64,000 bases of DNA, from contig JACDOX010000052.1 of assembly GCA_014549065.1 (NCBI GenBank), positions 2,069,620 through 2,133,619 on the forward strand. The letters are read 5' to 3'. Below, piece by piece: positions 55,501 through 62,500 of the stretch. The position numbers were made by a program, and so were the translations under genes. The DNA comes from Cardinalis cardinalis (taxonomy: Eukaryota > Chordata > Aves > Passeriformes > Cardinalidae). Under the pieces are notes generated by a model, which did not search any database, had not been told where the DNA came from, and worked only from the letters and a program-made list of their open reading frames with translations. Position 1 is the first letter of the stretch. Every line of letters starts with the position of its first letter.

Positions 55501-58447
55501 CAGATCCATACAGTACTCCCCTGAAGTAGAATAAAGATTTTGGTTTTGTATCCTTTCAGCTCAAGATATCCACTTTTCTCAGGGGTCACAGAAGTTCGGG
55601 ACTGAGAGTTATTATCAGACATCAATTTCAAGGCATTGAGCATTGTATTAACCCAGTCATTTCTTTCTTCTAAACAAGAAAAAAAATTAGTCAAAGACAG
55701 TTAGTTAAGCAGTNGCTTCATTCTTCTCTGCACATTGGTTTTCCCAACGTTGTTGTANGTTGGTTGATGGTACAGCAATACCAAATAAGAGAGAACATCT
55801 AGGCTGACAAGGAGGTGTAAATAAAAATAATGAGAATCTGTATCAGTGGAGGTGCTAGAAGGACAGACATCCAATTAACTCCCAACAACCAATCCAAACA
55901 AACAGATGATCGAGATACTTAAAATCATGACTGCTAGTTCTGAGATACTTTATTCCAGACAGTTAAAGACTGAGGTGACAGACAGGTGGCATGTTCACCT
56001 TCTGGAAGCCAGATCAATGGGAAAGAATTACAGCATTACAAGTTATGTAAGCAGAAACCAGAGAGCCTAAATATGATCTTTCACTGAAGAGGCAAATCAT
56101 CACCACTGCTATTCCATGTCTGGCCATGCTTTTAAGAAAATAATGCTTGGTAATTTACAATCTATTACATTAAGGTGTGGTGTTTAAGCTTGACATTGTC
56201 AAGGGTACTGAGTAATTAAGAAAATGTGTGTTTGAGCATCTTTGCATGCATTATTAATGTAACATCTTACAAATACATGAACACAAGGAGGTGAAGTAAT
56301 AAAGTTTCTCTCAGTCTCATTCACTATGTTCAGACATTTGACTGGACTAAGATCAATATGCTTTAATGCTGAGTAGTCTGAATGAATTAGGTTTGCCTTA
56401 TGCGATTGGAATATCATGAATATTTCAACCGTTTGCTCTGAAAGAGCCAGATCACAAAATATATTGGGGGCAGGGGAGAGGTAGAGGGGGGAAGGGAGGG
56501 ATTGGAAGTTCTATTCACAGTATNTATGAAGCTGGCAAAATTAGCTCGAAAGACTGCAGGAAGCACCACTGAAATAATAACCTGCTTACTTCATAAACGG
56601 TGTATGTGCAACATACAGCAATAAATACACAAATTTAGGTACTGTAAAATACTTTATAGGAAAGGAAGTCAGCAGCCTGACAGATTAGCACAGGGAATGT
56701 GATACAAGTGTTTCAGTAAAAAATTTTGGTTTAAAATACATATATGCTGTCTTGAAATACTCCAGTAATATTTTCAAAGTATTTTAGTATAGCTAAGGGC
56801 ATCAGATTACTCTAGAGGTGTCTTTTTTCAATGGTATTTCACTCTGGTGAAACAAAACCTCACTNCATCTGAGCAAGTTATACTCTAATTCACTGCTATC
56901 CCTTGTTTGGTTATTTATTTTGCCCCCAAAAGCCTCCAAACTTTCCAAACCATTACATATAGTGCTTTTTCCTCTAGATATTTAAATCNATCCAAAAGTA
57001 ATGCATTTCTGATATCTCAAAATACATGTAAAAGTCTCCATTTCAAAATCTTTGAAAGAAGTTAAGTACTCTTTGAATAGTCCCAGAACAATTCCTAAAC
57101 ACAAATCCACAGAAGTCATAGCATCAAGTNACAGTTTTGTTTTTAGCACATAACAGAAATCATGCAGGGTTATTTATATACTTTACTGGGAATACATCAT
57201 CCAGTTCTGGACCACATTTCTTATACAATAGGCATTTCTAACCCTAAGTGAACAGCTTTACAGACATCTTACTATGTCCAAAGACGGTTATATACTGTAT
57301 GAAAATGGAATTCCATGTATAAAAAGTGGTTGCTCTGAATATATTTTACAAGTCAGCATAANTTTTTAACATTTTTATAGTATCCAAGGCAAAGGTCTAC
57401 AAAAAAAATTNCAGTCCCCCCAAAATGTATTGCACCAAGATGGTTATATTTATGAAAAAAAAATTAAAATATAGAAGATAATTGCAATATAATAAATAAT
57501 TATTTTTTAACTCCGCTAAGAGCATAAAAAGGACTGAAATTATTTGAGCCAAACCTGACAAGAAGGATTTGTTCATTGATGCTGCACTCCTGTTACAGCC
57601 TGCAGCAAATGTTTACTACCAACTATAACCCATAAAAATGGGATTTGATAATGGAAATGCTGAGGGACCCCAGAGCTATAATGGCTCTGGCATGTACTGC
57701 TGTAAATACATATTACACAACTCCTTTTTTCTAGGCATTCATTTTTATTTGATTGTTTCCATAAATAAATNATACATGCACTGATATTGATTCCACATAT
57801 TACAGCTGAAGATTGATAAAGCATTCAATTAGAAGGCATCCTAACTTCCTTGCTGCAATTTGCATTTGTAATCTCTATCAATACCTGGCTGAAAATACTG
57901 TATAGGACAGAAAACTTTGGATTTCCTTTGATCACAGCATCACATCCCAGGCATCATTCATTGTCTCTTTGTCAATTTTTTATCAAGTGGTAACTCAGAG
58001 ATGTCTGAGAGCACACAGGCTGTAAGAGCTGCTAGTGAGACTTGAGAAATGTTCAGACAAATTAATCTTTGGGAAGGATGGGGGAGGAGGCAGAAGAGTC
58101 AGGAAAATAGTCTTCTCATTTTGATATTTGAAAAAGCCATTGCCCAGCAATTTCCACTGTTCTAACAAAGTCCACAGTTATCTCCAGTTTCATTTTATGA
58201 GCTTAAACCAGCCAGATTCCAGAAATATTTCCCATAATAAAACAAGCTATATTTCACAAACAGAATTTATCAACAGTGATTACATGGCTTTTTGGCAATT
58301 TCTAGAAACACACATTTTCTACTTACCTTCCTTGTCCACACGGAAAACAAAAGTCCTATGGGATGTGACAACTTCAAACTTATTCTCCCCGTGAGTTCTT
58401 ACTGTTGATATTGCAGAGAGCAGTATTATTCCTTTTGAGAACACTTC
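1359..58447 (-). CDS. ARAP2: ARAP2, internal part (16 exons, 780 codons)
   Basis: ARAP2 is a large multidomain adaptor (about 1,700 residues in mammals). It is a PIP3-stimulated GTPase-activating protein for Arf6, binds RhoA-GTP and acts at focal adhesions and the cell periphery. Sixteen exons on the minus strand join in phase to give 2,340 bp with no stop. Approximate residues in the joined segment: 1-60 end of PH1; 75-165 PH2; 165-300 ArfGAP; 297-360 ankyrin region; 395-482 PH3; 495-590 PH4; about 605-780 RhoGAP. All introns are GT-AG. The first part (SAM, start of PH1) and last part (end of RhoGAP, RA, PH5) lie outside the window. ARAP1 and ARAP3 share this order, but the missing arginine finger and the wording of the ArfGAP and PH2 segments fit ARAP2 as I know it. 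No database search was run. Confidence 0.95.
1507..3324. other. Intron, 1.8 kb, with one CR1 copy
   Basis: Holds the minus-strand CR1 fragment at about 1752-2280; the rest is AT-rich with nothing recognised. Confidence 0.75.
1752..2280 (-). mobile_element. CR1 LINE, 5'-truncated, with end of reverse transcriptase
   Basis: On the minus strand the copy starts in the last part of the CR1 reverse transcriptase frame, recognisable as ALIWPHLEHC, then FECVQRKA and a LEKRRLR-like motif (SEKRRLRDDLI). It runs to the typical CR1 3' end near 1760-1790, where the minus strand reads TTGGACTAGATGATC and then a GGTCCCTT-type motif. The frame stays open for 165 codons but is only a fragment of the polymerase. 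It has the same orientation as ARAP2. CR1 is the dominant LINE in birds, and most copies are 5'-truncated like this one. Confidence 0.88.
3325..3430 (-). CDS. ARAP2: ARAP2 exon: RhoGAP middle helices
   Basis: Exon of 106 bp, residues 696-730. The sequence TQNEKERVRKYRAFIQSLP is followed by NRATLAALIEHLY, the RhoGAP helix that supports the GTPase-binding face. The acceptor is TTTTCTGGCAG. The donor GTCATT is a poor match to consensus, but AG plus G from the next exon gives the expected arginine and the frame continues. It enters in phase 1 and leaves in phase 2. Confidence 0.95.
3431..5039. other. Intron, 1.6 kb
   Basis: AT-rich. A minus-strand frame at 4089-4313 is charged and lysine-rich but has no recognisable family or paired splice sites; nothing else was seen. 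Confidence 0.7.
5040..5252 (-). CDS. ARAP2: ARAP2 exon: RhoGAP core lacking the arginine finger
   Basis: Exon of 213 bp, residues 625-695. It carries QIYLKDGD at the place where active RhoGAP domains read G-I/L-Y/F-R-x-S-G; the arginine position is leucine (codon 5227-5229, Leu633). It continues with LLESFKKDARSVKLRAGKHQ, then LEDVTDVLKSFLSQ and LLTKELYPFWISAL, the usual RhoGAP helices. One unresolved base at 5206 leaves an AAN codon (Asn or Lys). The donor is GTAAGG. Two possible acceptors lie 6 bp apart (exon start 5252 or 5246), both in frame. Phase is 1 at both ends. Confidence 0.95.
5253..6707. other. Intron, 1.5 kb
   Basis: Begins with the GTAAGT donor of the PH4/RhoGAP exon and ends at the doubled acceptor of the next exon. 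No transposon or other feature was recognised. Confidence 0.7.
6708..6871 (-). CDS. ARAP2: ARAP2 exon: end of PH4 and start of RhoGAP
   Basis: Exon of 164 bp, residues 570-624. The sequence TLYIHGHTKQDFMVWYTAIE is the last strand and C-terminal helix of PH4. A linker follows (GTDGNALQDQQLSKNDVP), then IIVNSCIAFVTQYG, the first RhoGAP helix. The acceptor is ATAATTTTCAG and the donor is GTAAGT. It enters in phase 2 and leaves in phase 1. It is separated from the previous exon by the 7.5 kb intron. Confidence 0.95.
6872..14423. other. Intron, 7.5 kb
   Basis: AT-rich with many short A and T runs. I recognised no transposon with confidence and no exon-like segment with family similarity. A simple A/C-rich tract lies at about 13389-13460. 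Confidence 0.65.
13389..13460. repeat. A/C-rich low-complexity tract
   Basis: Irregular runs of AAAC, AACA and AAACC units ending in a C run. It is simple low-complexity DNA; an eroded poly(A) tail of an old insertion is possible but not shown. Confidence 0.6.
14424..14487 (-). CDS. ARAP2: ARAP2 exon: middle of PH4 (64 bp)
   Basis: Small exon, residues 549-569. It encodes ISSVMQNGERIDVLLLVEKG, central strands of PH4. The acceptor is TTTTGTTTTCAG and the donor is GTAAGG. It enters in phase 1 and leaves in phase 2; its 64 bp is not a multiple of three, so skipping would shift the frame. It was found by joining flanking phases and by similarity to the ARAP2 sequence I know. Confidence 0.94.
14488..16490. 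other. Intron, 2.0 kb
   Basis: AT-rich with several unresolved single bases. Nothing recognised. Confidence 0.65.
16491..16689 (-). CDS. ARAP2: ARAP2 exon: first half of PH4
   Basis: Exon of 199 bp, residues 483-548. It begins with HFVPPVAESLLERD, the PH3-PH4 linker. PH4 strands follow: GQLYYKDCHNLDQWRKGWFA and then SSLYFCLEM. It ends LRRLQEL. The acceptor is TTTCTTTGGTAG and the donor is GTAAGA. It enters in phase 0 and leaves in phase 1. An in-frame methionine does not mark a start here: the frame is open through the acceptor into the preceding exon. Confidence 0.96.
16690..17330. other. Intron, 0.64 kb
   Basis: Short intron between the PH3 and PH4 exons. No repeat or other feature was recognised. 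Confidence 0.7.
17331..17433 (-). CDS. ARAP2: ARAP2 exon: second half of PH3
   Basis: Exon of 103 bp, residues 448-482. It encodes FTFEIYLLSERVFLFGAE and the PH3 C-terminal helix SQRKWTSAIAK with its conserved tryptophan. The acceptor is CTTCCTTTAG and the donor is GTAATA. It enters in phase 2 and leaves in phase 0. Confidence 0.95.
17434..19625. other. Intron, 2.2 kb, with an old CR1 fragment
   Basis: Contains the degraded CR1 piece near 17815-17960 and a C/A homopolymer tract around 19133-19159. Otherwise AT-rich and unassigned. Confidence 0.65.
17815..17960 (-). mobile_element. CR1 LINE 3' fragment, old copy
   Basis: The plus strand reads like the reverse complement of a CR1 3' region. 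It has a TCATTTGGTCTCATCTCCTG segment, then CTCAAAG, then CCAAGGATGGA followed by CACCAACCTGTTCC, in the usual CR1 order. The copy is short, diverged and has no open frame. Family membership rests on recognition of these motifs; the borders are approximate. Confidence 0.6.
19626..19770 (-). CDS. ARAP2: ARAP2 exon: first half of PH3
   Basis: Exon of 145 bp, residues 400-447. It encodes the opening strands of PH3: NKRWCTLESGFLSYYEND, then TTTPNGMIDINEVICLA. One unresolved base at 19657 leaves a codon NTA (Leu, Ile or Val). The acceptor is TTTAATCACAG and the donor is GTAAGC. It enters in phase 1 and leaves in phase 2. Confidence 0.95.
20712..20728. promoter_or_regulatory. Overlapping palindromes: E-box and TTAATTAA site
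   Basis: AACAGCTGTT (20712-20721) and GTTAATTAAC (20719-20728) are both perfect 10-bp palindromes sharing three bases. CAGCTG is an E-box for bHLH factors; TTAATTAA is a homeodomain-type core. Binding in vivo is inference; such short sites also arise by chance in AT-rich DNA. Confidence 0.3.
20853..20880. promoter_or_regulatory. Paired inverted E-boxes followed by TATAAAA
   Basis: CCAGGTG, three bases, CACCTGG form a perfect inverted repeat (20853-20869) holding CAGGTG and CACCTG, the site type bound by Snail, ZEB and E-protein factors. TATAAAA follows at 20874-20880. It lies inside an ARAP2 intron about 140 bp from the other palindromic group. A role as enhancer or promoter is only a suggestion. 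Confidence 0.3.
23272..23406 (-). CDS. ARAP2: ARAP2 exon: linker between ankyrin region and PH3
   Basis: Exon of 135 bp, residues 355-399, phase 1 on both sides. The frame is fixed by the neighbouring exons and reads through a serine-rich, acidic segment (ESGFSEDSSHSTFLCEFLYQ) ending in LPSEKKLKE. This is the least conserved stretch of the window's ARAP2 segment. The acceptor is GTCTTTGAGCAG and the donor is GTATTT. A different minus-strand frame is also open here (23278-23466), but it breaks the phase match and has no family similarity. Confidence 0.88.
23407..24880. other. Intron, 1.5 kb
   Basis: Contains overlapping chance frames on both strands (for example 23346-23804 plus and 23658-24026 minus) without family similarity. 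No repeat recognised. Confidence 0.65.
24881..25055 (-). CDS. ARAP2: ARAP2 exon: ankyrin region
   Basis: Exon of 175 bp, residues 297-354. The sequence ALCAAVVKQDVLETLMLLFS is the ankyrin-like helix pair that packs against the ArfGAP domain in ARAP and ASAP proteins. It is followed by a turn (SGADAMCATGDPVNSTPYLL) and LAKKAGQRLQMEFLYHN. The acceptor is CTCTCTATAAG and the donor is GTATGA. It enters in phase 0 and leaves in phase 1. Confidence 0.95.
25056..26740. other. Intron, 1.7 kb
   Basis: AT-rich; nothing recognised. Confidence 0.7.
26741..26923 (-). CDS. ARAP2: ARAP2 exon: ArfGAP, C-terminal half
   Basis: Exon of 183 bp, exactly 61 codons, residues 236-296, in phase 0 at both ends. It encodes GNKRANSFWAG, a typical ArfGAP helix, followed by an acidic loop and FITQKYKEGKFRK, the family's conserved YxxxxF segment. 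The donor is GTAATA and the acceptor is CTCATCCAG. Being symmetric (0-0), it could be skipped without a frameshift, but this would remove much of the ArfGAP fold. Confidence 0.95.
26924..27610. other. Intron, 0.69 kb
   Basis: Short intron within the ArfGAP coding region, starting with the weak GTGTGT donor. Nothing else recognised. Confidence 0.7.
27611..27696 (-). CDS. ARAP2: ARAP2 exon: ArfGAP catalytic arginine segment
   Basis: Exon of 86 bp, residues 207-235. It begins right after the zinc finger and carries the catalytic arginine (Arg210, four residues after the last zinc cysteine, in AGQHRSLG), then VRSLKMDASIWSNELIE. In ArfGAP proteins this arginine stabilises GTP hydrolysis on Arf; in ARAP2 the substrate is Arf6. 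The acceptor is GGATTTTCAG. The donor GTGTGT is a weak match to consensus. It leaves in phase 0. Confidence 0.95.
27697..28459. other. Intron, 0.76 kb
   Basis: Short AT-rich intron separating the zinc finger from the catalytic arginine exon. Nothing else recognised. Confidence 0.7.
28460..28659 (-). CDS. ARAP2: ARAP2 exon: end of PH2 and ArfGAP zinc finger
   Basis: Exon of 200 bp, residues 140-206. The PH2 C-terminal helix (EREKQDWIEALQQSIAETL) runs into the ArfGAP domain. The four zinc ligands are Cys182, Cys185, Cys202 and Cys205 of the joined segment, spaced CX2CX16CX2C as in the ArfGAP family. The tryptophan of the PDWASINLCVVIC stretch is present. The donor is GTAGAG, weaker than consensus; the intron after it is phase 1. 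The fully conserved zinc finger implies a working Arf GTPase-activating domain. Confidence 0.96.
28660..29845. other. Intron, 1.2 kb
   Basis: AT-rich; includes a short degenerate tandem of GAATAAAAAAA/GAATTAAAAAAA-type units at about 29036-29093. No transposon recognised. Confidence 0.65.
29036..29093. repeat. Degenerate A-rich tandem, three units
   Basis: Three imperfect units of about 18-20 bp, each GAAT(T) followed by an A run and AC or TAC. It looks like replication slippage in A-rich DNA. Confidence 0.5.
29846..29961 (-). CDS. ARAP2: ARAP2 exon: middle of PH2
   Basis: Exon of 116 bp, residues 102-140. It encodes the central strands of the second PH domain, including GFGITLIPMNVANVKQVDR and SFEIITPYKSF. 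The acceptor is TTTTTCCTAG and the donor is GTAAGA. It enters in phase 0 and leaves in phase 2; the last two bases AG join C from the next exon to make serine. Because it enters in phase 0, an ATG-bearing exon also ending in phase 0 could splice to it (see the candidate at 32945-33025). Confidence 0.95.
31846..31888. repeat. Short direct duplication
   Basis: GAAATAGTAAAAAAGAAA occurs twice, 25 bp apart, as a simple tandem duplication in A-rich DNA. Confidence 0.6.
32945..33025 (-). CDS. Candidate alternative first coding exon of ARAP2
   Basis: On the minus strand an ATG at 33025-33023 opens 27 codons (MSYSFFNGTVRTLGTCANFD, then RFVLHLK) ending exactly at a GTAAAG donor in phase 0. The next downstream ARAP2 exon (29846-29961) also begins in phase 0, so splicing would give an in-frame protein that starts in the middle of PH2. 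An in-frame TAA lies three codons upstream of the ATG, so this would have to be a start exon in this frame. No convincing polypyrimidine acceptor precedes it. I know of no described isoform like this; a chance open frame is quite possible. Confidence 0.2.
43732..43857. repeat. Two crossing inverted repeats
   Basis: The 10-bp TCACAAAGAG at 43732-43741 is the perfect reverse complement of 43814-43823. GGTTGGTTTGTTTTGCAC at 43760-43777 matches the reverse complement of 43835-43857 in full except for a 5-base insertion (43841-43845). The two pairs interleave, so in a single strand they would form a pseudoknot-like arrangement. The origin is unknown: remnant of an inverted insertion or chance. Confidence 0.6.
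44034..44123. repeat. Inverted repeat, 16-bp arms, 58-base loop
   Basis: CAGCTGCTCAGTTCCT at 44034-44049 pairs with AGGAACTGAGCTGCTG at 44108-44123, 15 of 16 positions matching. The loop holds an ATTATAATAATGGG segment. It is a cruciform or RNA-hairpin candidate in the large intron; the loop is too long for a typical microRNA precursor. Confidence 0.65.
46482..46553. repeat. Tandem repeat, 17-bp unit
   Basis: GTATAGAATTCAGAAAA occurs as two near-perfect adjacent copies (46521-46553), preceded by degenerate units from 46482 that share GTATAGA and TTCA(G)AA. It is a small minisatellite-like array. Confidence 0.75.
46690..47957 (+). mobile_element. CR1 LINE, 5'-truncated, antisense to ARAP2
   Basis: About 1.27 kb of CR1 on the plus strand. 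The first third carries part of the reverse transcriptase. The longest open stretch (46939-47265) includes SGAPQGSALGPVLLNI, the conserved polymerase motif, and FGDDIKLSG at the catalytic FADD site (Ala changed to Gly). The remainder follows CR1 order to the tail: the gene-end motif RHWNRLPREAVDVPSLEAFK (47764-47823), then GAGGTCCCTTCCAAC near 47913 and a TTATGATGATTCT-type end. Stops and small deletions interrupt the frame, so it cannot encode a working enzyme. Confidence 0.93.
50838..50970 (-). mobile_element. CR1 LINE 3' fragment
   Basis: The plus strand reads as the reverse complement of the CR1 3' end: TAGTATCACAGAAC, then GTCTGGGTAAGAGAGGACCT, TCTAATGCAATCCCCCT and ACTAGATCAGGTTGCTCAAA. 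It is a short copy of the terminal region only, with no coding part, in the same orientation as ARAP2. Confidence 0.8.
54004..54425 (-). mobile_element. Endogenous retrovirus LTR, internally deleted
   Basis: The plus strand begins TGTAGTGGGTTGACCCTGG and ends GCAAACCCAATTACA, which are the two ends (reverse-complemented) of an LTR type common in birds. Features of the family recognised in order are TATCACTCCCCCTCTC, GGACAGGAGAGAGAAAATAT and AATGAGAAATAAAATGAAAT. The family's longer central part is absent: the sequence jumps at about 54400 from CTCCTCAG to the terminal GTGTGCCATGC. It is a non-coding solo copy with TG and CA ends. I saw no clear target-site duplication. Confidence 0.7.
55488..55669 (-). 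CDS. ARAP2: ARAP2 exon: PH1 C-terminal helix and start of PH2
   Basis: Exon of 182 bp, residues 41-101 of the joined segment. It begins with the PH1 C-terminal helix (ERNDWVNTMLNALK, with the conserved tryptophan). A polar serine- and threonine-rich linker follows, then the first strands of PH2 (SGYLELKGYKTKIF, then VWICKNEQ). The donor is GTAAAT and the following intron is phase 0. The acceptor reads TAGAAG, so a NAGNAG choice could drop one glutamate (see findings). The intron after this exon is the 25.5 kb one, and the protein continues cleanly into the exon at 29846-29961. Confidence 0.95.
55670..58326. other. Intron, 2.7 kb
   Basis: AT-rich with one strongly G-rich tract (56466-56500). 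No transposon or other exon was recognised. Confidence 0.7.
56466..56500 (+). repeat. G-rich tract
   Basis: Thirty-five bases on the plus strand with G runs of 5, 4, 2, 6, 3 and 3, nearly free of pyrimidines. It is a possible G-quadruplex on the strand that is template for ARAP2 transcription; the nascent RNA would be C-rich. Confidence 0.55.
58327..58447 (-). CDS. ARAP2: ARAP2 exon: second half of PH1 domain
   Basis: Most 5' ARAP2 exon in the window (121 bp; residues 1-40 of the joined segment plus one base). The acceptor follows TTTTATTACAG and the donor is GTAAGT, a strong consensus. It encodes the later beta strands of the first PH domain, including KFEVVTSHRTFVFRV. The intron after it is phase 1; the leftover G completes a glutamate codon with the next exon. 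In mammals this exon follows one encoding the start of PH1; no match to that part was found up to 64000, so the next upstream exon should lie outside. Confidence 0.93.
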
Positions 58448-59050
58448 CTGTAATAAAAAGGCAGTCAAAATATTTAATTCTCAGAGAATTTTTAATTCCT
58501 CTGATGTAACACTACTTGTCATGATGTTTAGGGAGTTCACCACACTTAATATAACTGAGTAAGTGAACACCTTCACTACTTACCTATCACCAACTTCACT
58601 GTTCTGGATCTATGCACATCTACTACCTTCTAAAATAGAATAAAATCCCATGATGAGATAGATTGTGCATATCNAAGATTCAGCTTCATAAATTATCTCA
58701 TGACATTAATATTGCAAAACACAACACTTTAATTTGCAATTTTATGCCAAAGTAAATTACATTTACTATCTCAAAGAAAAATTATTTGAAAATATATAAT
58801 TATTATACTTGTATGATAGAATCAGACATGGGGAAAACAACATACTTTCTCCAGGCAGATAATTCCAAACAGTTTTGCTGCTCCCCCCACACCATGCCAC
58901 TTCAGTGGGTAGCCAATAAGAAAAGCAAATTCACCAATTTTATCCCTAAGTTTGAACACAAACAAGGGCACCACACTGGAAAAATACAGTCCTGTCAGTG
59001 CTAACAAGAACGCTCTAGCTTGGGTCAGGTATATGCTTTTCTGCTATACG

Positions 59051-59597
59051 TGTGGGCTGGTTTTGGCTGGGATGCAGCTAATTCCCTTCATACCAGCTAG
59101 TATGGAGCTGTGCTTGATGATAGAAATAGGGTTCACAACACAGGAATGTTTCAGCTATTGGCTGAGCAGCACTGAGACAAAATCAAAGCCTTTTCTGCTC
59201 CTCGTCCCACCCCACCCCTGAGGAGGCTGGAGGTGCACAAGAAGATGGGAGGTGATACAGCCCGGACAGCTGACCCCAGCAGACCTGAGGGACATCCACA
59301 CCACATGGCAGCACATTCAGTATACAAAGCTGGGGGATGTTCACAGTGATGGAGTTTGTCTTCTCAAGTAACCATTAAGCAGAATAGAGTCCTGCTCTCC
59401 CTGGGATGGCCAAACACCTGCCTGCCCATGAGAAGTGGTGAGTGAACTCCTTTGCTCTGCTTGTGGTTTGCTTTACCTCCTAAAGTGCCTCTATCTCAAC
59501 CCACAAGTTCTCGTGTTTATTCTGATTATCTNCCCATCCTAGCTGTGAGAAGAGCGAGTGAGTGTGGGGCGTGATTGCTGGCTGAGGTTAAACCACA
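59051..59597 (+). mobile_element. Endogenous retrovirus solo LTR, nearly complete
   Basis: A 547-bp copy starting TGTGGGCTGGTTTTGGCTGG and ending GGTTAAACCACA, giving the TG and CA ends of an LTR. Inner landmarks of this common avian LTR type appear in order: CTAGTATGGAGCTGTG, GCTGAGCAGCACTGAGACA, GGAGGCTGGAGGTGCACAAG, TACAAAGCTGGGGGATGT (TATA-like TATACAAA at 59321), GTAACCATTAAGCAGAATAG, CACCTGCCTGCCCATGAGAA and CTCAACCCACAAGTTCTCG. No retroviral coding sequence accompanies it. No clear target-site duplication was visible. It lies antisense to ARAP2. Confidence 0.85.
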
Positions 59598-62500
59598 GTA
59601 ATTTTGTTTTTGTAATTTGTAATTTGGGGTCAGCACAAATTTTCCCAATCTTTTTAGATTTCCAACTAGGTATTAGGACAACTGAATGGAACACAAATGC
59701 AAGACGGGAAAAAGNGACTGCTACAAGTACTTCCTTCAAGTAGCTGCCCTTTTAAACTAATTAACCTAAGGGTCTGGGGTGGGGGTTGACAGGAAGGAAA
59801 GCTGAAGCAAACGTGCACTTCAGAAATACATCTGCATTATTTCTGGATTCCAGAGTTAATGCTGCTCTCGTCTCCACTACACTTTCATCAATTCATTTTC
59901 TGACCAAAACAAGTCAGATATACTGATAAAATTTATGATTCAGATGCAGTAATAGTCCAAGTCAGGTCCCCATNAAGAAATTGCTCTGTAATAACTTCCC
60001 TCCCAAAGAATAAATTACTATAACAGACTTCATACAAGCACTCAAAGAACACTGTAAATGTGAAGCAGAAAGGATGCCCTGGATCATTTTTTGTTTACTG
60101 AGTTTAATATACTTATGTTGTTTCACTTTGAGGTACTAATACATATCAGAAAAGGTAGTTTAGCAGATAAATAAACAGAAATANTGAAACATAGCAGAAG
60201 CAAGCATGTTACTACAGTTACACACACGGAATAGCCAGAATGACCATAGCCAGAATTGCATAGCTATTTTCATTATGGCTATATTTGTTAAAAGAGTGAT
60301 TTTAACAAATTTTAATGAGGTTGGATATTAAGTTAACTACTGATCCTTCCNTGGTAAAGCAAAATTTTTACATCTACTGTTTCTGTAGGTGTTCAGTTAC
60401 AAATATGTTATGGTGTCTGCAGGCATCTACTGGCTGTATTCGGTACTACTGCAAGAGAATAACAGACTGCTGGAAGTTACAACTATTTTATTTCATTTGC
60501 TAAAAAAAAGGTCAATTTCTTTTTAAGCTGAGTGTAGTTTTGCTTTGCTATTTAAACAATCATCCATCATCCTTTTTAAAGCTTTGTTCTCCAAGGCGTA
60601 CATATTTTCAAATACAGTTTAAACCATAATCATTTATCAATCTATTTTTCTTGTGCAGCAGCTTTTCTTTCATGTGCAAAAAAAAATGCCTGTTAAAAAG
60701 CTCTTGTAGATCAAGATACAATAACTCTCTTTGAAATACTCCAGAATAGAAATTAGATGAATTATTTAAGAATACAGAAAACAAACTAAAACAAACCCAA
60801 GAACTTCACAGATATTTATTTTGTTACTGAGTGGTGTAAACTAGTTTTAAAGCNGCTAAGAATTCTCTGACAAAAGAACTTCCAGCAGAGAAAAGCAAAA
60901 TGTTTGGGTTTTTTATATCAGCTGTTTGGCAGAAACTTTCTTTTTTCAAATAAAGCCCCACATCACCCCTTGATGGTTGTGATTCAGAGATGAGCTAACA
61001 GATAATGGAAAATACCATTTTTGACTACTTTGGTTTTACTTCTACAACAGATTAAGTATGACCTATTTCAAGAATGACAGTGATTCATCTGTTTTGCAGT
61101 GAATTTCGCTCTTTGTAATGTTCACTTGTACTGTGACACAACAAAATATTGAAGTTCTCCACTTGAAGAGTGAAATCTTTTTCCTAAATCACTAATATAT
61201 TTGTCAGGGATGCTAAGCTGTTTTAAATAAAAACTTTGAACATAACCAGAAGTTTTTGCCTTACTATAAAATGCATGTTAAAACATCAGATTTCTGGCAA
61301 AAGTAGGAAGAAATTTGAAGCAAAACTTGTGCACATAGGGTAGCTGAAAAAACAACTCAAATTCTACCTTCCCCTCTTCAGTTAACCACTCTCTGTTGAG
61401 ACAAAGCCACATGGGATGTTGCTCTGATTGCATCAGCTTTCTCAGGACCAAGAACACAGAAGAAATGAGAGCAATACAGATTCAACCCAAAACTTTCCCT
61501 AGGTCAAATGCTGCTTGTTAAAAGCCGAATCATTTTTTTCATGTAGGCAGATACAAAGCAAAGAAGAGATCTCTATCAAGTAGAAGTTGACAGACAACTA
61601 AAACAATGTCAGAAAAATAAGTATAAAATTGGTGTTTAAATCATTCAAAGAAGTATTCAGATGGGCATTTTCAAGAAAAATATTCTCTGTGTCTTCCCCC
61701 TATAGTCTCTGGTTATTTCACTCTTCATTAGCCATGNAGTACACTTCCCCTTCTTGAGAACCTCACTCCTCTCTAGCTCCTAATTTGAATGACAAATAGA
61801 GCTATTTAATATCAGTAGTGTTTCTGGGTAAAATAAACAGTTCCATTCCACTGAGTCTAACCTTCTCTGCTCGTAATAAGAAGAAAAATATCAAGTATGG
61901 ATTGGTTTCCTTCTGAGAACTACTTTTAATTGATACATGAAACCAAAAGTCTAATTTCTTTATAACATGAATTTCTTCTATATACAAGAAACCAGAAGTA
62001 TAATTTCTTGTCTGTGTAGGAACGTCCTAAGACAAACACAGACTAGAATAGACAGGACTTGCCATGAAGTTCTAAAATTAAAANAACAACCTCCCCACTT
62101 AAATATATAAATGGCCAGCTATGTAGCAGGAATAGGGGCATGCAAGACCTTGCAAGGGGCTCAAGCTGCACACAGGTTTTGATGGGTCTGCAAACAGTTA
62201 TTTATAATGTCAAGGTAACAACACACAAGCAACAGCAGGAAAATGCTGATATCCATCTTACATGAAATATGAACACCCTAGGTGTGGAGACAGTGATCCA
62301 GCAGAGACCACTACACCAAAAACTCATTTTCTTGAGTGACACCACTGCTCGTTCAGCACAATCCCATTGGGCACTAAGAAATACTGGTACCCAACTATGT
62401 TTTCCTCCTACCTGCAAACTATTTTGAGCTTCCCCAAATCCTCAGTTCCCAGAATTTTGCTTCAGGCCTTGCAGTTCTCAGATATAACATTTCTTCATGT

